Of a stretch of 40,309 bases of DNA, positions 34,057 to 40,309 are shown piece after piece; the first letter of the stretch is position 1; every line of letters begins with the position of its first letter. The translations under genes and the position numbers were made by a program. The DNA comes from Qipengyuania polymorpha. GTDB taxonomy: Bacteria > Pseudomonadota > Alphaproteobacteria > Sphingomonadales > Sphingomonadaceae. Under the pieces are notes generated by a model. It ran no database searches and was not told the origin of the DNA. It was given only the letters and a program-made list of their open reading frames with translations. Location: NCBI RefSeq assembly GCF_019711435.1, contig NZ_JAIGNK010000006.1:1-40309 (forward strand), written 5' to 3'.

Positions 34057-35397
34057 CTAGCCTCCCTTCGCAGGCATCAAGTCGAGCGCCGCCCCGGCAA
34101 GCGCCTCGGCCCCGGTGCGGACCACCGCTTCGGCGTCGGGAGCCCAGAACGGCGAATGCAGCGAGGGGAGCGGCTTGCCCTCCTCCTTCATCGCCTTGAG
34201 CATCGCCTCGGGGGTGCCGCTGATCCAGAAGATCATGCTCTTCACGCCTTCGGGGTCGGCGCGGCGGAACTGGCTGAAGTCCTCGCCGCCCATCACCGCA
34301 GGCCATTCCATCACCCGCTCGTCACCGAAGCGCTCGCGAAAACCCGTGGCGAGTTGCTGGCTGAATTCGGGATCGTTGTAGGTCGAAGGCGTATAGGGGT
34401 CCTCCACCGTCACCACCGGATAGAGTTCTTCGGGCAAGCCTGCCGTAATCGCTTCGCCCCGCGCCACGCGGCGGATTCCGTCGAGCAGCAGCTTGCGACT
34501 CTCGTCCGAATAGCTGCGCACGGTCAGCTGCAGCTTGGCTTCGTCCGAGATGATGTTGTGTTTCGCCCCTGCATGGAAGCTGCCCACCGTAATCACCGCC
34601 GGGTCGAGCGGCGAGGAATTGCGGCTCACCACCGTCTGCAGCTTCATGACGATGGCGCTGGCGAGCACGATGGGGTCGCGCGTGGTGTGCGGATAGGCCC
34701 CGTGACCGCCCACGCCCTTCACATGGATGTCCACGCTGTCGACATTCGCGAGCGCATAGCCGGGCGTGAAGCCGACCGTTCCGGCCGGAGCAGGTGCGGC
34801 GGCGTCATGGAAGGCGATGGCATAATCCGGCTTGGGAAAACGGGTGTAGAGCCCGTCTTCGAGCATGGCGAGCGCTCCCAATCCAAGCTCTTCGGCCGGC
34901 TGGAGGATCATCACCAGCGTCCCCTGCCACTCGTCCTTGCGCTCGGCGAGAAGCTGCGCAGCGCCGATGAAGCCTGCCATATGCGTATCATGCCCGCAGG
35001 CGTGCATCACGCCCGTGGTCACACCGCTGGCGGGCGTGGCGGTTTCCTTGCTCGCATAGGGCAGGCCCGTCTGTTCGATGACCGGCAACCCGTCCATGTC
35101 GGCGCGCAGCATGACGGTCGGCCCGTCACCGTTCTTCATCACCGAGACCACGCCGGTCTGGCCGACGCCTTCGGTCACTTCGAAACCGAGATCGCGCATA
35201 CGCTGAGCCAGCTTGGCCGCGGTCTCGTGCTCCTCGAAGCTGAGCTCGGGATGCGCATGGAGGTCGCGGTAAAGCTCCATCAGTTCCGGCATATCCTCGT
35301 CGAGCGAGGCGCGCAGGTCGTTCGCCTGGGCGGGCGCTGCGAAAGTGGTGGTCAGGGCGGCAGCGGCTTCCAGCAATGTTGGACGCAAGTTGGACAT
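34057..35397 (-). CDS. Secreted M20-family amidohydrolase
   Basis: The 446-residue protein starts with a signal peptide of about 25 residues (cleavage after AQA) and should be periplasmic. It is a di-metal M20D-type amidohydrolase, the group with hippurate, N-acetyl amino acid and auxin-conjugate hydrolases. Metal and catalytic motifs are MHACGHDTHMAG (Cys134, His136), LQPAEELGLGA (Glu169, Glu170), and GVGGHGAYPHTTRDP in the lid domain. VMGGEDFSQF near the C-terminus supplies further ligand-site sequence. The substrate cannot be assigned. The ATG at 35397 precedes the signal peptide; an ATG at 35436 would bury it. Confidence 0.9.
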   Translation of the reverse strand: MSNLRPTLLEAAAALTTTFAAPAQANDLRASLDEDMPELMELYRDLHAHPELSFEEHETAAKLAQRMRDLGFEVTEGVGQTGVVSVMKNGDGPTVMLRADMDGLPVIEQTGLPYASKETATPASGVTTGVMHACGHDTHMAGFIGAAQLLAERKDEWQGTLVMILQPAEELGLGALAMLEDGLYTRFPKPDYAIAFHDAAAPAPAGTVGFTPGYALANVDSVDIHVKGVGGHGAYPHTTRDPIVLASAIVMKLQTVVSRNSSPLDPAVITVGSFHAGAKHNIISDEAKLQLTVRSYSDESRKLLLDGIRRVARGEAITAGLPEELYPVVTVEDPYTPSTYNDPEFSQQLATGFRERFGDERVMEWPAVMGGEDFSQFRRADPEGVKSMIFWISGTPEAMLKAMKEEGKPLPSLHSPFWAPDAEAVVRTGAEALAGAALDLMPAKGG

Positions 35398-35522
35398 GTC
35401 TTCGGCAATCCCCTCAGCTTGGAACAGGTGGAACACGGTCCATGGGCTGAATTCCCTGTACTGGCCCCGTGCGTTTATGTTCGGCGCAAGACTGGCAGAG
35501 CCCCGCCAAATAGGAAAGCGCC

Positions 35523-37322
35523 TTAAAGGCCGTAGGTCAGCACCAGCCCGACCGAGAGTGCCGTGACCATGATGGCGACCAGCGGCACACCCGTCTTCAC
35601 ATAGTCACCGAAATCATAGCTGCCTTCGGCCATGATGAGCATGTTGGTCTGGTAGGCGATGGGCGTCGCATAGGAGAGGTTGCAGCCGAACAATACGGCC
35701 AGCACCAGCGGCTCCGGCGGCAGGCCAAGCTGCGCGGCGATGGCGAAGGCGATGGGTGTGCCGACAGTCGCCGCCGTCGCGTTGGAGGCGAAATTGGTAA
35801 GCACGGTCACGAAAACCATGATGGCGGCGAGCACGAGTGCGGGCGACAGGTACTGGAGACCGACCGACAGCCCCTCGCCCAGCCACATGGCAGCGCCGCT
35901 TTCGTCGATGATGCGGCCGATCGAAATACTGGCAGCCACCAGCACGATGACCTGCGCGGAAAGCGCGCGTCCCACGCGGTCGAATTTCACGCAGCCGGTC
36001 ACGAACATCAGGATGGCGCCTGCCAGTGCGGCAATCGCAATCGGCACCAGCCCGAAGGATGCCAGCGCCACCGAACCGGCCATGATTGCTGCTGCCAGCC
36101 ATGCCTTCGAACGGCGCGGCAATTCGCGGCGACCTTCGAGCTGGAGCAGACTGTCGCCGCTTGCAAAGGCCTCAAGGTCCTGTTGCAGCCCCATCACCAG
36201 CAGCACGTCACCTTCGCGGATGCGGATGTCGCCGACGTCGCTGAACTCGTCCTTCTGGCCGATGAGCGTATCGGGCCGGTGGATACCCACCACGGCCACG
36301 CCATAAAGGTCGGCAATACCCGAAGTCGGCAGCGTGCGGCTGTTGAGACGGCTGTCGGCGGTGACCGTCATCTCGACGACCTGGATATCCTCGCCCGTCT
36401 CACCGTGTTTGCGCTGGATTCGCTCCAGCACCCAGCCCGGTGCGGCTTCCCCGCGCATTACCGCGATGGCTTCCTCGATGGCATCGTGCGTGCCCGAAAC
36501 CTTGATCCGCTGGCCGGGGCGAAACAGGCCTGGTTTCACATCGTGGAATTCGATCCCCGAAGGCAGGCGCGGCGCGATCTGCGCCAGCTCGCGCCCGTTG
36601 AGCAAGCTGTTTTCGGTCACGCGCAGGCGGGTAAAGAACCGTCGCTGCTCATGCGTCAGTTCGACCCGGTTGTCGTCGAGCATCTTCGGCATGACCAGCC
36701 ACAGATAGGGCAAGGCCACTATGGCGGCAGCCAGCACGATCGGGGTGAAGTGGAACACGCTCATCATCGGCATGCCGAGGTCGACGGCAATCGAGACGAC
36801 GAGGATATTGGTGGATGTGCCGATCGTCGTCGCCAGTCCGCCGATCAGCGAAGCCGCGTTGAGCGGCATCAGCGTTTTCGAGGCAGGCATGGCACCGCGC
36901 GCCGCCAGCGTCACGAATATCGGTATCAGGAGGACGAGCACTGGCGTGTTGTTCACGAACATCGACAGGAAGAATGCCAGCGCCAGCGAGATGAGCAGGC
37001 CAAGCTGCAGGTTGAACTTGAAAACCCGCTCCAGCAGCCGCGCGGCAGGGTCCAGCGCGCCCGTCACGATCAGGCCCCGCCCGAGGATCATGAGCGCGCA
37101 GATTGTGATGAGCGCGTAATGGCCGAAGCCGCCGAAAGCTATGGCGAGACCATCGGTCGGCGACTGCCCTTCGAGCGGGAAGAAATAGAGACCCACGGCA
37201 ATCACCGCGATGGTCAGCAGCGAGATGATCTCGATGGACATGCGGCCGCGCGCAAAGGCGACGAACATGGCGATGGTGACAACCATGGCGGCTATCGCGT
37301 GGTAGGAAGGCATCCCGATCAT
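35523..37322 (-). CDS. SLC13/DASS-type permease with two RCK_C (TrkA-C) domains
   Basis: The 599-residue inner-membrane protein has two membrane halves around a soluble core. The first half carries the hairpin motif FVNNTPVLV (Asn124, Asn125, Thr126) and GTSTNILVV. The second half carries TNFASNATAATVGTP. These Asn/Thr motifs form substrate and Na+ sites in the DASS family. The core (about 215-390) contains two TrkA-C-like domains, LLNGRELAQIAPRL and RTLPTSGIADLYGVAVVGI, ending IREGDVLLVMG. Such proteins transport dicarboxylates, sulfate or other anions; the substrate here is open. It ends 126 bp from the amidohydrolase start. Confidence 0.9.
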   Translation of the reverse strand: MIGMPSYHAIAAMVVTIAMFVAFARGRMSIEIISLLTIAVIAVGLYFFPLEGQSPTDGLAIAFGGFGHYALITICALMILGRGLIVTGALDPAARLLERVFKFNLQLGLLISLALAFFLSMFVNNTPVLVLLIPIFVTLAARGAMPASKTLMPLNAASLIGGLATTIGTSTNILVVSIAVDLGMPMMSVFHFTPIVLAAAIVALPYLWLVMPKMLDDNRVELTHEQRRFFTRLRVTENSLLNGRELAQIAPRLPSGIEFHDVKPGLFRPGQRIKVSGTHDAIEEAIAVMRGEAAPGWVLERIQRKHGETGEDIQVVEMTVTADSRLNSRTLPTSGIADLYGVAVVGIHRPDTLIGQKDEFSDVGDIRIREGDVLLVMGLQQDLEAFASGDSLLQLEGRRELPRRSKAWLAAAIMAGSVALASFGLVPIAIAALAGAILMFVTGCVKFDRVGRALSAQVIVLVAASISIGRIIDESGAAMWLGEGLSVGLQYLSPALVLAAIMVFVTVLTNFASNATAATVGTPIAFAIAAQLGLPPEPLVLAVLFGCNLSYATPIAYQTNMLIMAEGSYDFGDYVKTGVPLVAIMVTALSVGLVLTYGL

Positions 37323-37798
37323 GCGAGCCGCTGAATCACAGGTTCAACCCGTAAGGGCAAGCAAATTTTCAGCGAAGATTCCACGACTTCGCCTCCCGAG
37401 TCGCTTTGTCCGCGAGCACGGATGTTTCGCGAATAGCAATGGCGAGAGTGTTGGTTTTCAACATCTTAATTGATTTCGGCGCCACCGCATTGACTCCGGT
37501 TGCAATAGCGTTAACCATATTTGCAACTTCGCAGTATCAAGCGAACGGGTCTCCAACGAACACAATCAGGGCCGCAGCCGCTTCGGGCAAAGGACTTATC
37601 GCGTCCCTTGTCCGCTCTGGATTCCTCTCGGGGGAGAGCAGGATGGTAGCCCTGGATGCAACGATGAGTGGCGCGCTTGACGTGACCAGCCGCGGTGCCC
37701 GGCTATCGGCTGTCCCGTCCCTTGCCTGTGTCTCCCCCGAACCCTCCCACCGTCCTGCCAGTCCGCTGGCCGGCCTGCCTTGCTGAAAGCCCAACCCC
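37323..37798. other. Long intergenic region before the giant repeat protein gene
   Basis: This 476-bp stretch separates two divergent genes and contains no gene I can support. An open frame runs plus-strand from 37406 to a TGA at 37784-37786, in the same frame as the downstream gene, and contains a hydrophobic segment (VLVFNILIDFGATALTPV). Its later part reads like non-coding sequence rich in Ser, Pro and Arg. The part around 37400-37560 is less GC-rich than the genes, as expected for promoters. An inverted repeat with a TTAACCAT motif is listed separately. Confidence 0.6.
37499..37527 (+). promoter_or_regulatory. Inverted repeat enclosing a TTAACCAT (CtrA-type half-site)
   Basis: GTTGCAA (37499-37505) and TTGCAAC (37521-37527) form a perfect 7-bp inverted repeat. 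TTAACCAT (37511-37518) lies between the arms. TTAACCAT is the half-site used by the cell-cycle regulator CtrA in alphaproteobacteria. It lies about 280 bp before the repeat-protein start. Function is inferred from motif only. Confidence 0.4.
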
Positions 37799-40309
37799 AT
37801 GGAACATCTTATCGACGCCCGCGACCTCGACGATCCCAACACTCCCGAAGACGAAAGCGTCGATGATGCGCTGGGTATCCTGGTTGAGAAACTCGATGAC
37901 GGCACGGTTTCCGGAACTGGCACCTACACGCCGTTCCTGCGCCAGAACGCGACCGGTCAGGACCAGGCATCGCAGGGTTTCAATACCGACGACGGTGCCG
38001 CGCTCGCCAACAACAACAGCGGCGAACTCGACATGGACGCCTCGTTTACCCAGGCGCTTCGGCTCGGTGACATCCCCATCGTTTACGTCGATCCGGATGG
38101 CGATGGTGTTTACGACTACTATTACGAGCTGCGCCTCGACATCAACGAGGAGAACAACGCCGGAACCGATGCCAACGGCTCGCCGAATGTCGAACTCGCG
38201 CTCACCGAACTGCAGATCTACACTTCCGCCCAGCAGGCCACTCTCGCCGATTACAATACGCTGACTTACGAGGACCGTGCGCTTGGCACGGATGACTCTG
38301 TCTTCGACCTCCAGTACGACCTCGATGCCGGAGAAGACCGCACGATCCTGCTGCAAGACACGAATTCCGGATCGGGCGAGGATGATTACATCTTCTACAT
38401 TCCCGTCTCGCTCTTCGGCGATGCCGAGGCCGACCATTATTTCACCCTTTTCTCGCAGTTCGGGCCCAACCCGGACGAAGGCGCGACCTTCGAGGAATGG
38501 CGCATCCGCGACAATTCCCAGATCGACGGCTTCAAGTTCAACGACCTCGACGGTGACGGTATTTACGACCCCGGCGATGGTGAGACCGGCCTCGATGGCT
38601 TCACCTTCTACATCGATGCCAACAACAACAACCAGCTCGACGAGGGTGAGCTGACGGCCGTTTCGAGCAATGGCGGCGTATTCACTTTCTACGGCCTGCT
38701 CGCCGGCACCTATACGATCCGCGAATTGGACAATGACGACTGGGAACTGACCACCGGCAACGGCGAAGGCGACCACTTTGTCACCATCGACGTCGCAGGC
38801 GAGGATGCATCGCTTCTCGTCGGCAACTTCCTGCCGGTACCCGAGCTCCTGATCACCAAGACCGGCCTCACCGACGAAGGTGAACCCTGCATCGACGTGG
38901 TCGGCGAGGATATCGTCTGGACCATCGAGGTCACTCGTGCCGGAAATGTCGACCTAGAAAACGTGGTGGTCACCGATGACCGCGTCGACGGCGGCGCGAC
39001 CGCGCTGGTTCGCAACGATGCGCTCTCGACCGGCGATGACGACGACATCCTCGAGGAAGGCGAGACCTGGGTCTACACCTTTACCGAGACTGCCACGCAG
39101 GATATGATTAACAGCGGCTCGACCGTCACCAATACGGCCTATGCCAATGCCACCGCAGTTGGATATGGCACGGCCGCCGATCAGGTCGATGACGATGCCA
39201 GCCTCGAAGTGTGCCAGGATCCGGTCATCCAGATCAGTAAGGAAGGCGAGACCAGCGACGGCCAGGATTGCATCGATGTGGTCGGCGAGGACATCGTCTG
39301 GACCATTGAGGTCACCCGTGCAGGCAATGTCGATCTCGAGAACGTGGTGGTCACCGACGACCGCTATATGGACGGGATGACCGCGCTGGTCCGCGATGAA
39401 GGCCTCTCCACCGGAGACGGCGACAATGTCCTCGAGGAAGGCGAGACCTGGGTCTACACCTTCACCGAGACTGCGACGCAGGATATGATCAACAGCGGCT
39501 CGACCGTCACCAACACCGCCTATGCCAATGGCGATGCGGTGGGCACGGGCGATGCGGCTACGCAGGTCGATGACGACGCCAGCCTCGACGTGTGCCAGCA
39601 CCCGGAAATCCAGATCTCCAAGGAAGGCACGACCGACGACGGTCTCGAATGCATCGACGTGGTCGGCGAGGACATCATCTGGACCATCGAGGTCACCCGC
39701 GCAGGCAATGTCGATCTCGACGATGTGGTGGTCACCGACGACCGCTATCTCGACGGGATGACCGCGCTGGTCCGTGATGACGGTCTCTCCACCGGCGATG
39801 GCGACGATGTCCTCGAGGACGGCGAGACCTGGGTCTACACCTTCACCGAGTCGGTCACGCAGGACATGATCAACAGCGGTTCGACCGTCACCAATACGGC
39901 GACCGCCAACGGTAATGCGGTCGGCTCCGACGTCGCGGCCACCGAAGTGGAGGACGACGCCAGTCTCGATGTGTGCCTCGACCCGGTCATCCAGATCAGC
40001 AAGGAAGGCACGACCGACGACGGGCTGGAATGCATCGACGTGGTCGGCGAGGACATCATCTGGACCATCGAGGTCACCCGTGACGGCAATGTCGATCTCG
40101 ACGACGTGGTGGTCACCGACGACCGCTATCTCGACGGGATGACCGCGCTGGTCCGCGACGACGGCCTCTCCACCGGCGATGGCGACGACATCCTCGAAGC
40201 AGGCGAGACCTGGGTCTACACGTTCACCGAGACGGTCACGCAGGACATGATCAACAGCGGTTCGACCGTCACCAATACGGCGACCGCCAACGGTAATGCG
40301 GTCGGCTCC
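37799..40309 (+). CDS. Giant acidic repeat protein (SdrD-B-like plus DUF11/DUF7507-type repeats), 3' truncated by window
   Basis: The frame stays open for 837 codons from ATG 37799 to the window edge. Residues about 38-240 form a module starting GTGTYTPFLRQ with a Ca-loop-like DPDGDGVYD and TNSGSGEDDYIFYIPVSLF, of the kind seen at the front of secreted alphaproteobacterial repeat proteins. Residues ~241-345 are an SdrD-B-like domain (GFKFNDLDGDGIYDPGDGE, then FTFYGLLAGTYTIRE). From residue 348 come 127-residue repeats with CIDVVGEDI, VTDD and SGSTVTNTA, like surface-protein DUF11-type domains. The composition is very rich in Asp, Glu, Thr and Val. There is no signal peptide at this start and only a weak ribosome site, so type I secretion or a mis-assigned 5' end are possible. 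A surface adhesin is the likely role. Confidence 0.88.
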   Translation, partial: MEHLIDARDLDDPNTPEDESVDDALGILVEKLDDGTVSGTGTYTPFLRQNATGQDQASQGFNTDDGAALANNNSGELDMDASFTQALRLGDIPIVYVDPDGDGVYDYYYELRLDINEENNAGTDANGSPNVELALTELQIYTSAQQATLADYNTLTYEDRALGTDDSVFDLQYDLDAGEDRTILLQDTNSGSGEDDYIFYIPVSLFGDAEADHYFTLFSQFGPNPDEGATFEEWRIRDNSQIDGFKFNDLDGDGIYDPGDGETGLDGFTFYIDANNNNQLDEGELTAVSSNGGVFTFYGLLAGTYTIRELDNDDWELTTGNGEGDHFVTIDVAGEDASLLVGNFLPVPELLITKTGLTDEGEPCIDVVGEDIVWTIEVTRAGNVDLENVVVTDDRVDGGATALVRNDALSTGDDDDILEEGETWVYTFTETATQDMINSGSTVTNTAYANATAVGYGTAADQVDDDASLEVCQDPVIQISKEGETSDGQDCIDVVGEDIVWTIEVTRAGNVDLENVVVTDDRYMDGMTALVRDEGLSTGDGDNVLEEGETWVYTFTETATQDMINSGSTVTNTAYANGDAVGTGDAATQVDDDASLDVCQHPEIQISKEGTTDDGLECIDVVGEDIIWTIEVTRAGNVDLDDVVVTDDRYLDGMTALVRDDGLSTGDGDDVLEDGETWVYTFTESVTQDMINSGSTVTNTATANGNAVGSDVAATEVEDDASLDVCLDPVIQISKEGTTDDGLECIDVVGEDIIWTIEVTRDGNVDLDDVVVTDDRYLDGMTALVRDDGLSTGDGDDILEAGETWVYTFTETVTQDMINSGSTVTNTATANGNAVGS
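38840..40309 (+). repeat. 381-bp tandem repeats encoding 127-residue units
   Basis: Units start at 38840, 39221, 39602 and 39983, with an exact 381-bp period and no indels; the fourth is cut after 327 bp by the window end. Unit 1 is the most diverged (TKTGLTDEGEPC against SKEGTTDDGLEC). Units 2-4 are nearly identical in long stretches of DNA, for example around the VVVTDDRY segment, which indicates recent duplication or gene conversion. Each full unit has Cys at position 17 and position 125. Confidence 0.95.

Noticed and set aside
37406..37786. 126-codon plus-strand open frame before the repeat gene as a separate protein
   Set aside because: No convincing ribosome site, Ser/Pro/Arg-rich non-coding-like later half, and no recognisable domain. 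It is kept only as a question about the repeat gene's 5' end.
37703..38776. 357-codon minus-strand open frame opposite the repeat-protein gene
   Set aside because: The plus-strand frame continues with regular 127-residue repeats to the window edge; the antisense frame breaks up and has no domain signal.
38840..40309. Tandem repeats considered as a CRISPR or satellite array
   Set aside because: Units are 381 bp, coding, without spacers, and keep a single open frame.

Overview
The window is high-GC chromosomal DNA, very probably from an alphaproteobacterium of the Sphingomonadales (Erythrobacteraceae-like). This rests on gene content and operator types, not on a marker gene: PstC and PstA with long N-terminal extensions, GTTC-N7-GTTC (alphaproteobacterial) LexA boxes, an ImuA/ImuB/DnaE2 mutasome, a PrsK/PrsR pair, and an AceA of the 532-residue KQCGH type. 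No plasmid, phage, IS element or CRISPR array is visible.

Layout. 2-76 is tRNA-Glu(TTC). 145-8819 is a phosphate-starvation block, all on the plus strand: phoR, a phosphate-selective-type porin, pstS, pstC, pstA, pstB, phoU, phoB. Three Pho-box-like arrays with an 11-bp period lie before the porin, pstS and phoB. 8826-9377 is an unrecognised gene. 9378-17120 (minus strand) is a probable SOS operon. A radical-SAM protein, a DUF4130-UdgX fusion (uracil-DNA crosslinking type) and DnaE2 are packed almost without gaps, followed closely by a LysE-type exporter and an extensin-like protein. A LexA box lies directly upstream of the first start codon. 17377-19037 holds an alpha-carbonic anhydrase, a PilZ protein and a small secreted protein. 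19041-21403 (minus) is imuA-imuB with its own LexA box. 21553-26564 is metabolic and transport: a flavin-binding stress protein, an NSS transporter, panB, a DUF475 membrane protein and a bile-acid:Na+ symporter-like protein. 26588-30063 (minus) encodes the sigma-54 activator PrsR and kinase PrsK, which elsewhere accompany PEP-CTERM/exosortase and exopolysaccharide loci. 30256-33980 holds a small membrane protein and a ScfR/RamB-like regulator divergent from isocitrate lyase, with TGTAAA/TTTACA sites between them. 34057-37322 (minus) holds an M20 amidohydrolase and an SLC13-type permease. From 37799 to the right edge runs one long open frame for a very acidic repeat protein with exact 381-bp tandem repeats. 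It is cut by the window end.

Most notable. (1) The radical-SAM/UdgX/DnaE2 operon looks LexA-controlled. It couples a covalent uracil-DNA trap and an uncharacterised radical-SAM enzyme to the mutagenic polymerase. In both SOS promoters the -10 hexamer sits inside the LexA-box spacer with a 17-bp gap to a -35, and the radical-SAM message may be leaderless. (2) dnaE2 carries an in-frame inverted-repeat element of about 120 bp. (3) The giant repeat protein has near-identical repeats, a regular cysteine pattern at the repeat junctions, no signal peptide at its visible start, and a same-frame open stretch ending 12 bp upstream.

All family names come from reading translated sequence. No database search was run.
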